Notes: generated from the sequence alone by a model not told the origin. A stretch of DNA of 64,000 nucleotides from Branchiostoma floridae (GCF_000003815.2 NC_049994.1:15994489-16058488), one strand, 5' to 3'; positions 41,161-53,312 are shown, counted from the stretch's first letter. Numbers and translations: made by a program.

Positions 41161-43250
41161 TGCATCTAAACAATGGTAACAATCATATACATGTAAACAA
41201 TGGAAACAGTCATATACATTTAAATGCGCATATAGACGTCTAATCTACTCTACTAACCAAAATGATCGAGGTCATATACTCACTTGATCTGTATGATGAT
41301 GCAAACTCTTGCCGATCTCTCCCCGACTACTCCAGATGGACGGTCATTCTTGTTGTCACCAGACTACTCTCTCAACGACTGTTGAGTAATAGTAATTACC
41401 CAGGTGAGAATTGCGAAAAAGCCTCGACGAATGGTGGCCCCGGGCTCAGGTGACCCCTGAAGGATAATAGAACCAAGGAGGTTAATAGAACAGATGCGGC
41501 CGCAGGACGGCGCGTTTGATCTACTTACACTGATTGATCTACTTATACTGTCCAGCAACGTTCCGGGGGTGTGGCTTCTCGCAAGTATGGGATGTCTGAT
41601 TAACGGTCTGTCCGAGGGACGTCCATAACCCTAACCGAGTTGGCTAAAGTCAAGTTTGCGGCCTGAGAATTCTTCTTTTCGTACCGAGTGTATTGCAGTA
41701 CACCTTTTCTCCCCTGAGTCAAAGAGCTTTTATACAGAGTGGGCAGTGAAACAATAAGTACTTTTCCCGCGGGTACAACATTGGGGAGCACTAGGGGTTT
41801 AAATGGAGATGATATATTTTTTTCTGATGCAGATACGAGCGATCGCTGTTATTGCTTATATCCGGGGTATTGGACGGTTGTTGCCTACCAGGACGTCAGT
41901 AGATTAGATCAAAAATTGATATTCAAATTAGCGGCTCAAATTACTGGTTAATATGTAGATATTAACAATCTACAATCTTTTGCTAAAACCTGCCTTTTGC
42001 CTACCACTGCGTCACAATCATCGCGGTCGCTCGTATTATGTTTTTCTGAATCCAAAAACATAAGAGTAAGCATAAAACAAAAACGTTAGCCGCAACCCCT
42101 AAGCCCAGTCAGGCGTTTGGGGTTACAAATTGGTGAAAACAAAGACCAACACAATCACTGTACATAACTGTAATAATGTATTACTTACTAGTGCCAGCGT
42201 AGTGGCTCACGCCTGAATCATCCCTCCTTCACTTTCCTGTAGTTCGTTCAACACTACTAAGAGTATATATATAGCTGTAATGCTACCTCCTATACATACG
42301 TTTAACGGGTTAGAGGTGTGGGTCTTCTCGAATATGGGATCTCCATTTAACGTTTTGTGCGAGAGACGTCTAACTCAATCACGGTGCCTCTTTTTCACTC
42401 AAGTGTATTGTGGAACAAAGGGTAACGTTAACCCCCTGGTACAACATTGGGTTTTAAAAGGGGATCAACCCCAGCGGAAAGTGTTTAGATCTGCAGATAA
42501 TATTTTTTTCAGTTACAGATAATATATTTCTGAATCCAAAAATATAATAATGATAAAAGTAATGCCAACTTGACATTGACTTTAGACTTTTCAGCGGTTG
42601 TATTATAGAGTATCAATACTCTGATAACCCCTCGACTTCCCTCAATATAGATTACAACCAGGTGTCACATATCATATCGCGGACAGTGATTGGACCAATT
42701 TCAAATGATTTGAGCGATGATCTTAAAATAAATTTGGGATGTGTTTCTGGATACTACTTTGCGACCTTACAGCCTTAGCAACAGAATTTTCCACTTGCTT
42801 TTGGTCTATCTCTCAGTCATACCATTAAAACCTATACTTAACAGTTTGAAAACAGTGCCCTCGGGAAATTTGGGCGCTATTAATTAAGTAATCTCGAACC
42901 GGTCTGGAAAACAACCGCTATTTACAGTTTGCAGTGCATCCTTGAGAACTTTTATCAGGTCGGCATGTCACTGAATGAAGACACTCTTTTAACACAACCA
43001 TTGTTTTATTTATACTTAGTCTAACGTTTCGGTCCCCTTCTTCAGGGCATCTGTTTCACAGTTAATTGACAACTGTTATGTATAAATTATATATTACGCC
43101 TCACTGCGTTAGAGACTGTATTGTAAATACATTGTATACTAGTATTCACATAAAGTAGTCTTTACATATGTAAATAATTTACGTCTATGACCGCATATCA
43201 ACAGTGAACAGATAGTCATACTGCTGCAGTACAAAGTGAACCAGTTGGAA
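41160..43250. other. repeat debris, no gene recognised
   Basis: It includes SINE body pieces at about 41560-41640 and 42310-42420 (GGGATCTCCATTTAACGTTT). No frame with family motifs. Confidence 0.45.
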
Positions 43251-43254
43251 TTGC

Positions 43255-43425
43255 CTTGTCGCTGCTGAAGTACTTCGCAACACAGCTAGGTGTCACTGTT
43301 GCAATATCTCGTGCTGCCGGTAGGTGTCGCTGCTGCAACATTCCACACCGGATCGAGGTGTTGTTGTTGCTAGGCGTCGCTGCTGCAATATTCCACGCTG
43401 CAGTTGGGTGTCAGTTGGGTACAAT
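43255..43425 (+). repeat. three diverged tandem units of about 55 bp
   Basis: The units share AGGTGTC(A/G)CT(G/T)(C/T)TGCAA and ATATTCCACGC-type words. They look like a decayed minisatellite. Confidence 0.6.
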
Positions 43426-44830
43426 TAGAAGAATGTGGTTCCCAACTTGACTCTACTTTCTAGTATCTATCAAAATCATGAATCTATTCACGGATTCTTT
43501 ACTTGTAATATTATTTACCAGAGTTATCTAGCCTCAAGGTAAAGTTAAGAATAGTCCCATAGCCTCTTTGAGGCCTACAAGCAGTGGGCTGTTATCCACT
43601 GTGTCTTATAGGACACGGTATTGGAAGGTGGAGCTCAACACTCTCCTTCCTCTCTCTTTTACCTGCCCAACTGAAGTCATGTACCCATGTTTATCCCAGA
43701 TGATATTAGGTGCCTTTCTCAGATGCAAGAACACAACGAAACCTTCGAATTTCGAGTCTGCTAGCCTTACCACTTCGTCTCACCCTATCCAAAAATGGAT
43801 TGGTCCGTTTCAAAATCCGACAAGAAAAACGGCAATGTTACAGTAAGGGTCAATGGGTGGACCTTAGCAGACGATTTTAGATATGGTACATCAAATTCAA
43901 CGGGCTGGAAAATGTAGTCTGGATAGAATAAACCGGTAACTCTTGCTTATATAGTAGAAGTCAGTCAATGGCATTACGGATAACCGCACACTTCTGTTAA
44001 TTGCACAGAATCCCCAAATCCCGTGGTGGTGCGGTCCAGCTGGATAACTTCGCTTTGTTGTACCATCCGGATAACATTGTGTAATAGAGCCCATATTGAC
44101 AACATCTGTTTAAAATGATTCTTGGGTGGGTTCTTAGAAATTCACAGATTCTGATAATCACAGATAAACATCTTGTATTTTAGCTGACCAGTAGATCAGA
44201 TAAGGAAGAACAAAGGGTCCAGATCACAGTTAATTAATGACCTGTCAAGTACATGTGGGAAGAATTTGTTTTGTTTACGTCAGCACCCAGCTAAGAGATA
44301 AAAAGAAGGAACACCAGAGTCCCAGGTCAGTTCAGAAGGAGAGGGCAGACAGAGGCAGTCATGATGTGACAGGGGAGAATAAAGATCGTTTCTTGGCCAC
44401 GGCAGATCTCGTGCGTCCGTGATTCATTTTCTACGACACCAGTCCCATCTTCCTTCATTACAATTGCACGAAATGCACTTGCTGGCAAATGTGGCGTGCA
44501 ATTAGACGGCTTCTACGGTACAATAACGCGTGTATTCGGTAGATATAGAACCCAATCTTGTTAGCCTTACGTTAGTCTGCTTGTAACTCGTTGGTACGTC
44601 GGGGGATGCGACCGTTGGGTACGATCTAACAAGGATAGGCTATGGTATATATAGGCTAATACATGGATTGCCTGAAAAATAAACCATGTGGCCCAAAAAA
44701 TCGACATTGACCTTCGTCATCCCAAGATACACCCACATTCCAAATACATGTACGAGGGTAAGCTAAAAAGTCATGCAAGTGGATTCATAACACACGAAAA
44801 CAAGTTAGAGAACACAAATGTACGGTTTTA
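43426..44830. other. no gene recognised; one MITE fragment
   Basis: 43945-44100 is an inverted relative of the MITE at 3631-3815 (CCAGCTGGATAAC and GTGGTGCGGTCC). Nothing else is supported. Confidence 0.4.
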
Positions 44831-44831
44831 C

Positions 44832-45240
44832 ACATTGCTTTCGGGCACCTTTCAAGTGTCAGTGAACGGGTTACGTAAGGACACCCCGGGGTGTTCAGCC
44901 AGTAGAGCCAAGTTAACAATCGTCACAAGTTGCAACGCTGAAGAACATAATTTGACTGTAGAGTAATCTCCAAGCAGATCCTACGGTAGCATAAGATATT
45001 ATCAAAAGCTGGCAGAGGAATGAAGCCGGCTTAGGAGTGTGTTTTGCTACCACTTCAAGGCAAATGGACACCTCTTGACTGACTACACTCCTTGGGCAGT
45101 TTGGTACTACCTTATGCCATCGTAGGATCTGCTTGGGAATCACTACACAACGGTGCTTATATTCCATCTATTGCTTTTCAATTTGTGGCACAACTTGCCC
45201 CGACACGTGACGTTGTGGCTACCATGTTGGTTGGTAGAGT
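44832..45240 (+). repeat. direct repeat, copy 1
   Basis: It shares with 46150-46690 the sequence TAATCTCCAAGCAGATCCTA and the following GTAGCATAAGA, TGAAGCCGGCTTAGGAGTGT and TGGTGCTTATATTCCATCT-like segments. A transposon body; the coding frame is not open. Confidence 0.75.
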
Positions 45241-45410
45241 CAGGCCTATGGATTTGTTTGTTTGTTTGTTTATTTGTACTGTATACCCTGTAAACTCGAT
45301 GATAGCGTAACATTTTAGGTTTGCGCTGAAGAGCATAAGCTGCATATCCGGACAGATTTATTTGATCCACTCACACTTGAAAGCACCCCTAATCTTTCCT
45401 GTAAGTGTGG

Positions 45411-45640
45411 TGGGTTCTTTTACGTGATTGAGATTTGACTCTCCTTAAACATGGAGCCCCCGTTTAACGTCCTATCCTAGGGGCATCCCTTCTCAAAGTT
45501 AGGTTTACATGAGTGAAGGAATTAAAATGATGTTAGGTGCTTTCCCCCAACGGCACAACATCTGGGTAAACCAGGGGACTCGAACCTAAAACCTCTGAAT
45601 ATTAACCTTAGACCTCTGTCTCGTATCAGCCATACTGTGA
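45411..45640 (-). mobile_element. SINE body fragment
   Basis: GGTGGGTTCTTTTACGTGAT and CCCGTTTAACGTCCTATCC match the body of the SINE at 8345-8585. The degraded head contains GGGGACTCGAACCTAAAACC. Confidence 0.55.
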
Positions 45641-45750
45641 CCTACACCATTCACCTGGACGGGAGACCTGGCGCATCCCCGTCTTGTAATTAGCCAGCGA
45701 AAGGGTATGTCACCCCGTAATTAAGGGGCGGTATAACCCCGTCGTGTGTT

Positions 45751-46049
45751 AAGGTGGGATCACACATGCGAATATATTCAAGTCCGTTTGAGGTGCGTAT
45801 AACGCTATTATTCTCTACCAGGCTCCACAGGTCGCGGGAAAAATAGTACAAATTGGACAAATATAGATACATAACATGCCAGATGAGTTAGCTGATCGAA
45901 AAGTATGGTTAGCGACCCAGCTAACTCGTCTGACATGTTACCTGTTTACATTTGTCCAGTTTCTATTATTTTTCCAACGACCTGTGGAGCCAGGTGGAAG
46001 CAAATACTCCCATACGGACTTAAATATATACGCAGGTGTGACCCCACTT
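45751..46049. mobile_element. foldback MITE (AAGGTGGGATCACACATGCG ends)
   Basis: The arms pair along almost the whole length: AAGGTGGGATCACACATGCG with CGCAGGTGTGACCCCACTT, then CCAGGCTCCACAGGTCG with ACGACCTGTGGAGCCAGG. The loop is about 25 nt near 45897-45920. The matching site at 46520-46560 lacks the full element. Confidence 0.88.
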
Positions 46050-46149
46050 GAGCAGTCGATCGATGATGATGATGATTAACTATGGACACCCACCTAGGCC
46101 GAAAACTGTGTTCTGTTACCTTGAACCCCATTGTTACAGCACAGTTTGT

Positions 46150-46690
46150 AACAACTGCAAATTGCCTTTCAAATGTCAGTGGACACGTTGCGTAAGAGCA
46201 TGCGGATCCCCCGGGGTGTTCATGCAACAAATTCTGCCTAGTAAACAAACGTCACAAGTTGCAACGCGGAAGAACATAATTTGACTGTAGATTAATCTCC
46301 AAGCAGATCCTACGGTAGCATAAGACATCATCAAAAGGTGGCAGAGGAGTGAAGCCGGCTTAGGAGTGTGTTTGGAACACCTCTTGGCTGACTGAACTCC
46401 TTGGCCAGTTTGGTACTACCTTATGCCACTGTAGGATATGCTTGGACCTGGCGCATCCCCGTCTTGTAATTAGCCAGTGAAAGGGTATGTCACCCCGTAA
46501 GGGGCGGTATAACCCCGCTGTGTGTAAACATGTGCGAACATGTGTGATCACGTCGACCGATGATGATGATGATGATGGAGATCACTGTAGAGAACCGCTA
46601 CATAATGGTGCTTATATTCCATCTTTTGCTTTTTAACTTGTGGCACAACTTGTCTTGGCACGTGACGTTGCAGTCGCCACTTTGGTTGGT
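46150..46690 (+). repeat. direct repeat, copy 2, with a 130-bp insertion
   Basis: Same element as 44832-45240, interrupted at about 46446-46580 by ACCTGGCGCATCCCCGTCTT sequence, which also stands alone at 45665-45750. Confidence 0.75.
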
Positions 46691-46776
46691 TATGATCTTA
46701 AAAAGTCAAACCTACAGGGACATACCTATAACGGTAATACTATATATAACGTTATATATATATATAATATCATTAT

Positions 46777-46942
46777 TGAACTAGTTACACTGTAATTTCC
46801 AACACAAAAATTGGACTCACCCAAATTTTTGTGTTGGAAAATAATGTTTAACTAGTTCAAAAATGACTTCTACCAACACAGATGAACTTTCAAGTTATCA
46901 TATAATATCATATTATTAATATTATATGATAACTTGAAATTT
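46777..46942. repeat. two adjacent AT-rich hairpins
   Basis: Hairpin 1: TTGAACTAGTTACACTGTAA and a TTCCAACACAAAAATT arm pair with 46825-46860. Hairpin 2 (46890-46940) has TTCAAGTTATCATATAATAT arms around a short AT centre. Confidence 0.8.
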
Positions 46943-48030
46943 TTTATATCATATCATATTAATGTCATTAGACAAAAGGCAGTGAATTTGTCTATAAGAT
47001 CCGCTTCTAAAAACTGATGTCCAGAGTTTCTAAAGAGAGAGTCTATAATAAAAGTCTATGTTGGATTAGGCGTGCACTCCACCCCCCTCCAGTGACTGTC
47101 CAGGTTTTACTTGAAGGTGTTTATATTCGGCAGCTACAACTGTAATGTTACGTAACTAAAGATTTTTATTTACTTATTTATTGATTGATCTTATCGGGTG
47201 GTCCCTTCAGTCAAGTAGACTGATTTCCAAGGGAGCCTTACGTATAAGCATTGAATTGTTTGGTCTGAAATGGTTACGGCCACGTCGTTGCAAATGCCAT
47301 ATATGGGTATGCTTACGACGTACTAGCAGGGTATAGAACCAATAGAGAACTGTCACTGGGGTGTTTTTTCACATGTCTCTTTATTAAACTTCATTTGATT
47401 GTTTCTGTCCCATCAAACTACCACATTTTATCACTCCAGCTTTTTATTTTACAGGTTTCACAAGCAATAAGTTAGCCACACAAAAACTGGTCTACTATCT
47501 GCTCTATAAGAGCCAAAGCTATTTATTCATATTCCATGGACAATTTACACCCAGACTTGCATTTGCAACACATAATATAACATCACACTCCTCAGATTTA
47601 CGTATTTGCGAATGTTGTGTGTTTTAGAAGATGATAATTTGTAAAATGCCCCCAAGAAGCGGCAAGCAAAATCCTACAAGACTATCGCTACCATGTTTTA
47701 ATGTTTTGTTGTCAAAATAAGGCATTTCCCCTTAAACCGGAAGAAGAATCACACATTACAACGTACATATACTTCGATGTTCCATTACTGTTGCATAGTT
47801 TCAATGGCTATATCTATGTGCAACTATAGTATAACGACACTTTGTGACTTGCATTGATAGTGAAATGTTGCTGATTTCACTGATACTTGGTGACAAGTCT
47901 TTCACCAAATCATCACACAGTGATTGTTTTCATTGCTTCTAGTTTTTTTAATTTATCCAGAAATCGAAAACGCCATTGCTTTGATGGCTTCAATGTTTTG
48001 TTTGTCCACAGACTGTCGCGTTCAAGAAAC
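46943..48030. other. intergenic / 3' flank of third GT31 gene
   Basis: No gene recognised. The last few hundred bases probably hold the 3' UTR of the minus-strand gene. Confidence 0.4.
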
Positions 48031-48034
48031 AAAG

Positions 48035-49126
48035 TTATGTTTTATGTGTTCTCATGGCTGAACAGTTGGAGTTCAGCGCCCTCCATGTGTTCACCATGTC
48101 CACAGTTTCCACGACGTGTAAGTGCGCGGCCAAGACTCTGTCAAAACTGCACGACTTGACTTCCTCGTCGTTCAACCTGAACCCGTCGTGGTGACGCGGA
48201 TGGATGCCGAGCTTCTCCATACAAAGTCCAATAAACGCGTCTCTCACAAACAGGTACTTCGTCGTCAACGAGGTCTCGTACAAAGCCTTGGAGATGTCGT
48301 TCGAGACGACGTATGCAAACCCGTCGGCGTAACTCGGATACTTGTCCCTCGGGTATTCGTCCATGGTGACGAACCACTTTTTCCACGGACTGTTCGGATC
48401 TCTGACGGGTTTCCCGCCAGTGTACACCCAACCCGTCACAAGCTTACTGGTGTTCTTCGACTGTTGGTCCCTTAAGTAGTACATCAAACGATACGGGTTT
48501 ACAAAGACATCATCGTCGGTCTTGAGGACGAATCTCGCGTTAGGACAGTACGTGAAGGCCCACTTTAAACCCATGATGGCCTTTCTGGACAGATTGCGGT
48601 ACGCGTCCAGGAAGTTTTCCTGGATGATGTCACCGTGCGCGCCATTCTCCTGTACCAGAGATTGCTGTACATCCGGGTCCTCTGGCATACCGACGGCGAA
48701 CACCCTCTTGATGCCGACTCCCCGGATGTTGGACTCGTTGGCCCAGGTGCGCCGGATGTCCTGTCGCTGGATGTAGTTCTTGGGCGACGTGGTGACGATG
48801 ATGAGAAGGAAGACATCTTGGTTCTTGCATTTTTCCTCTTGATTCAAGACGAAGTGGTAAGGGTGTGGGTTTACTACAGGAGAGGAGCTCTGTTGTGCCC
48901 AAGTCTCTCCACTGAGTTTAGATCTCTGGGGATCTCCGCTTTTCGATATCAGGGGACCGGGTGGAAGTTTGAGTCGGGAATTGAACAGGTTTCTCGACAC
49001 GGTTTCCTTGTCGCATTTCTGCAGCAGCGAGTGAAGCTGGTAGGATATGGTGATGATGCAGCCGACCAGAAGGCAGTTGAACAGAGCGTGGATCTTGCCC
49101 CTCACGCTACCGATCCGCAGCGGCAT
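48035..49126 (-). CDS. beta-1,3-galactosyltransferase-like protein (GT31), third paralogue
   Basis: An intact 363-codon frame from ATG 49126. The membrane anchor is at about 13-30 (HALFNCLLVGCIITISY), the GT31 domain starts at about 104 (DVFLLIIVTTSP), with IRRTWA at 124-129 and TDDD at 203-206. The usual EDVYxG motif reads RDAFIG, and the usual SHWV near the C-terminus reads AHLHVV, so activity may be changed. N-glycan sites NES (131) and NLS (about 178) are possible. CACTCTAACAG at about 49146 is a likely 5'-UTR splice acceptor, as in the other two genes. Codon use is more GC-rich than in the first paralogue. Confidence 0.91.
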   Translation of the reverse strand: MPLRIGSVRGKIHALFNCLLVGCIITISYQLHSLLQKCDKETVSRNLFNSRLKLPPGPLISKSGDPQRSKLSGETWAQQSSSPVVNPHPYHFVLNQEEKCKNQDVFLLIIVTTSPKNYIQRQDIRRTWANESNIRGVGIKRVFAVGMPEDPDVQQSLVQENGAHGDIIQENFLDAYRNLSRKAIMGLKWAFTYCPNARFVLKTDDDVFVNPYRLMYYLRDQQSKNTSKLVTGWVYTGGKPVRDPNSPWKKWFVTMDEYPRDKYPSYADGFAYVVSNDISKALYETSLTTKYLFVRDAFIGLCMEKLGIHPRHHDGFRLNDEEVKSCSFDRVLAAHLHVVETVDMVNTWRALNSNCSAMRTHKT

Positions 49127-49199
49127 CCTCCCTCCTCTGTTTTACCTGTTAGAGTGCAAGAACAGAATGGCAATTAGAAAGGCAACATTTACAAGAAAA

Positions 49200-50960
49200 T
49201 ACATAACGTTTACCTTCCTATGAGGTCACCTGAGTGGCGCTGAATGGCAGCTCGTTCCAGACCCTTGCGATTTAACCCCACCTGTCGTATCTCCTCACAG
49301 TTCAGTCGCTGACTACAAAGAGAGAGTAGTCGGCACACTCAATAATGAAATAGCAACCAATCAAACTATGGCTCTGTTTATTCTTACTCAACCACCTTTA
49401 TGTATATATGGTGACCAGCCCCTTAAGCTCTGTCCTACATAATGGAATAGAACACCACAGGGTCAATTTTCTAATTTACCGGTAACCATAATGACAAGCC
49501 GTTTGGTCCAGGTCACTGACCTTATTTGTATGGAAGAAGAAACTGAGGGAAAACAACGTGTTGCCCTTCCGTGAAAGTAAACATGATAAAATAAACCCTC
49601 AGCACACCAACAACACTATATGAAACTGAAGCTGTCCCTTATGATCAGCCCATGCTGTACTCCCTACCTGTCTCCAACATTGGACTAGAGCCAGACCTCA
49701 ATTCCAATTCTCCAAGTATTCTGATACACCATTTCCAGCTTACATCCTGTAAGGATGCCATTCTCCAATATTCACATAATATTCCCTTACACCAAGAGAA
49801 ACAAAAACTGCAAATGATTCTAACACCCCGTTTTTAGATTTGTGAAGATCAGATAAAAAGGACGACAGATGTTATCTTTTCCTCTCAGGACAGTTGGATT
49901 GTGTCCGACACACCCACGACACACCCCCTACAAACCCATTATGTCAATGAATGCCCCAAAGGTACTGTTATAAGATGAATAGGATCCATCCTTTAAGCTT
50001 GGAACTATGTTATCCTAACCTCTTTTGGTTTATTTGTCAACGTATCAACATGTCATACAGCGTGCAGGCTCACGGCTGAATTGGTGTAGCAGCATTACAT
50101 TGAATTTCGGAGTTATATAAAGCAGGCAAAACTACAAACACATTGAAATAACAAGTGTAGTTAAAAGTACAAGTTCAGAGTAGATACGCAATTAAAAGAT
50201 ATCTATTATTGCACATAAAGTAGCCGTGATAACGTTATTGCACTTAAGGTAATATTATAACGAAGAGTGGGCGAATAGTAGTGAGCAGGTTTCAGAGACT
50301 ATATTTACATGCCTGTGGTGCAATTATTTTAGTGGGACGAGGAATGCACTGCATGATGCTGAACACAGACATGTATGATATTGAACAGTGAATACACTCC
50401 AAAACTCAAATTACTGTAACCAGTCTAAGGTTTATCGTCCTGTCGACATGTTTGCCATGACTAGTGCTACTCTACATTTCCAGAGCAGTAGAAAAATCAG
50501 TTTTTTAAATACTTGCTTCATCTAACTGCACATCGACAAAATAAAAGCCTCAAAACAAACTCAATGAGACATAGTCTAAGGTTAGCTATCACAGTCCTTA
50601 GTCCTTGTGACGATTAATTGTATCTAGTGACGAACACGTCTGTCCTTTTGAAAAATCAACGACCTGGAATGGAACTTTTATCCCCCGGGCTGCCTCTCAG
50701 ACATCGTTCTCTACATTCTTCTTTTTACGATAACTTTTTTACACAACAGGTTGCAAAATTATGTTGTCAACCCTTTGTTGTCAAATGTGAAGGAGGAGCG
50801 TACTTAGTCGAATCAAAACATGACTTGTGTAATTGAAGAACAAACACCGCCACGTCCGTGACCTGACAGTTTGGTACAGCCAACATGCCGGAGGGAACAA
50901 GTCTTCAGTGAGATCAAAACATTGGCGGTAACGTTAACGCCCATCGGTGTGTCACACGGG
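49200..50960. other. no gene recognised
   Basis: AT-rich sequence upstream of the third GT31 gene. The untranslated first exon could be here but cannot be defined. Confidence 0.4.
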
Positions 50961-50964
50961 TCTA

Positions 50965-51405
50965 GATTTACACGTAAACACAAGGAAGGTGTTTACAAGT
51001 GGTTTGTGACGTAAACATTATTATTCACACGCACAAACTAAAGTGTACTGGTGACCACCTCTGTGTGAAAACCACCTAGTCGTTGAAACCACCCTTTTTT
51101 TCCACAAGAACTACATTGACTTGTAAACACAAGGGAGGTGTCAAAAGATCTCACAATTATTGTTCGGGTAAAAATTATTGTTCACACGTACAGACTACCG
51201 TAAGAGTAACACCTCTGTGTGAAGACTACATAGTCGTTGAAGCCACCCTTTTTTGTACAAGAATTACATTTACATGTTCTTAACATATCACAATGATTGT
51301 TGGGGTAAACATTATTGTTGACACGTACAGACTAAATGTGTATTGGTGACACCCCCCCCCCCCACCCCCCTTTGTAGGGACTACTGAGTCATCGAGACCA
51401 TGTTT
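50965..51405 (+). repeat. three tandem units of about 150 bp
   Basis: The units share TTGTAAACACAAGG(G/A)AGGTG, ACACCTCTGTGTGAAGACTA and AGTCGTTGAA(G/A)CCACCC. The third is interrupted by a C-tract at 51350-51363. Confidence 0.75.
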
Positions 51406-51686
51406 TGCCTAGTACAAGGATTCTCTCTCATACGTATCAATGCATTGTAGGGTGTCGACAGTCCACTGATTTGCTGTTTACAAAACTTACAGTCTGTTTA
51501 GGTTACTAACACTGTCAAACCCTCAGTTGTCAGTACTCACCATAGCATACTGTATATGGAATGACCATTTTACCATATTGGTTGTTTCTCGGAAGCCGCT
51601 TAGATCGTTTTCTAATCAATCCAAGCGTATAAATATCCTGTCCATTGAGATTAACTGTCTACTGCGACTATTTACAGGTTCTTCGA

Positions 51687-51992
51687 GTGGTAACACTGGA
51701 CAAGTTTGACTGCACTCATGCCTACTCTGTGCTCAATGTGGTAACACTGGACAAGTTTGACTGTACTCACTCCTACTCTGTGCTCAATGTGGTAACACTG
51801 GACAAGTTTGACTGCACTCACTCCTGCTCTTTGCTCAATGTGGTAACACTGGACAAGTTTGACTGTACTTTCTCCTACCCTGTGCTCAATGTGGTAACAC
51901 TGGACAAGTTTGACTGTACTCACTCCTACTCTGTGCTCAATGTGTTAACACTGGACAAGTTTGACTGTACTCACTCCTGCTCTGTGCTCAAT
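51687..51992 (+). repeat. six tandem units of exactly 51 bp
   Basis: The units start with GTGGTAACACTGGACAAGTT at 51687, 51738, 51789, 51840, 51891 and 51942. Because 51 is a multiple of three, frames stay open on both strands (VVTLDKFDCTHSYSVLN per unit on the plus strand). The small changes between units do not favour synonymous sites clearly. Confidence 0.93.
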
Positions 51993-52205
51993 GGTAACCC
52001 GGTACGCGGTAAACAGACTAAATGACAGATAAGAGTATTATATAAAAGGCAACGTAAGAGTGAGGATTATGATTAAGATCCTTTGATCCACACTGCCTTA
52101 AGTGCCTTTTCTTGTACAACGGGTGTCAAGGTGACTTCCGCCGTGGATTCCAAACATTTATGACTTGCGTTTGAAGTAGGTAAGTCTAGATTTTATCATT
52201 GGCGA

Positions 52206-52760
52206 ATGATCCTGAACAATTTAGGGACAACCGAAGTTTTGCCATACTTCAGGATCCGATGCACTTACCGGAAAACAATGACATGCAACAGCAGCGTTGA
52301 GGGTAAATGGATCGCGTGTGCTAGTACTTACCGATGTTGTGAATCAAAGCTTGTGTCGTCCAAAAGGTTTCAAAGACTTTTTCATGTTGTATCTGACACC
52401 TTAAACCGCTCCCAAATGCAGAATATATTTACTGCGACGTGGCGGGGGCATGTGCTAACGAAGATTTGGGGTCGTCTTTTCTTGCAGAAAATATTTTACA
52501 TCAGTAGAATGCAATGCGATGTAGCTTGAAAGCAACAGAAAGCTTTCTTTTATGTGAAAAGTTTTCAAAGTGAGAAATAACAAGTTCAATGTTGTGACAA
52601 TGTTTGCTTTGCAATATCTGTCGTATTATTCCCACCCCTATTCCAAAGATGGGGTCGCCCTTGAGCTCGTTAGGCGCGAAAGCTGAAAGACTGGTGTGTC
52701 AGTTCGATGTGGGATTGTCTGCATCTCGTGACGAAGGGTCATCGGGGTCAGTTTTGTTAT
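52206..52760 (+). other. no gene supported
   Basis: A 107-codon open frame (52206-52529) has no recognisable domain and no repeat match. It is reported only as an unclassified frame. Confidence 0.2.
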
Positions 52761-52769
52761 TGTATCTTT

Positions 52770-53125
52770 CACTGTTCATTTCACCACAGTAACTAACTAC
52801 GAATCAATAAATGTGCGTGCATAGCGTCCACGGAAGTGGAGTTTTTACTCAATCCAAACATTCATTGAAGCAGGACGAATCTAGACGCGGTATTGTAGTT
52901 TTCGGAAAGAATCTTGTGCATACTGTCTTGAAACATGCTGTTATTGTGTCCATCACCGTTCATTTAACCACAGTAACCAAGGAGGTTAAAAAAGACTTGC
53001 AGTAACTGACTACGAATCAACACATGTGCGTCCATAGCGTCCACAGAAGTCGTGTATTTACTCAATACAAGCATCCATCCGATTCTAGGTGCGGAGTTTC
53101 AGTATTCGGAAAGAATCTTGTGCAT
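52770..53125 (+). repeat. direct duplication of about 120-200 bp
   Basis: TGCGT(G/C)CATAGCGTCCAC and GGAAAGAATCTTGTGCATAC occur at about 52813-52930 and 53026-53130. The preceding TTCACCACAGTAACTA-type words also recur. Confidence 0.75.
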
Positions 53126-53126
53126 A

Positions 53127-53312
53127 CTGTAAATGCAAAAATGTTCGCGGTGATTTTCGCGGTGGCCTCTTCACTGCGAACTTAAAACCAACGCGAACAT
53201 TTTGCCATTATAATATGTGACTACAATCTATGGCGCTACCGCGAACTTAAAACCACCTCGAAAACTCCATTTTCCCACTAACGGGAAAGTAAATCCCCAC
53301 GAACTTAGTAAT
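53127..53312. mobile_element. small repeat rich in GCGAACTTAAAACCA
   Basis: AAATGTTCGCGGTGATTTTC and inverted ACGCGAACATTTTGCC parts suggest a degraded foldback element. Confidence 0.5.

Noticed and set aside
48141..49177. Open frames of 96-180 codons on both strands over the third GT31 gene
   Set aside because: They are shadows of the GT31 coding frame, which alone shows conserved motifs.
52206..52529. 107-codon frame as a small gene
   Set aside because: Cysteine-containing but with no repeat or motif, no splice or promoter context; length is possible by chance in 64 kb.
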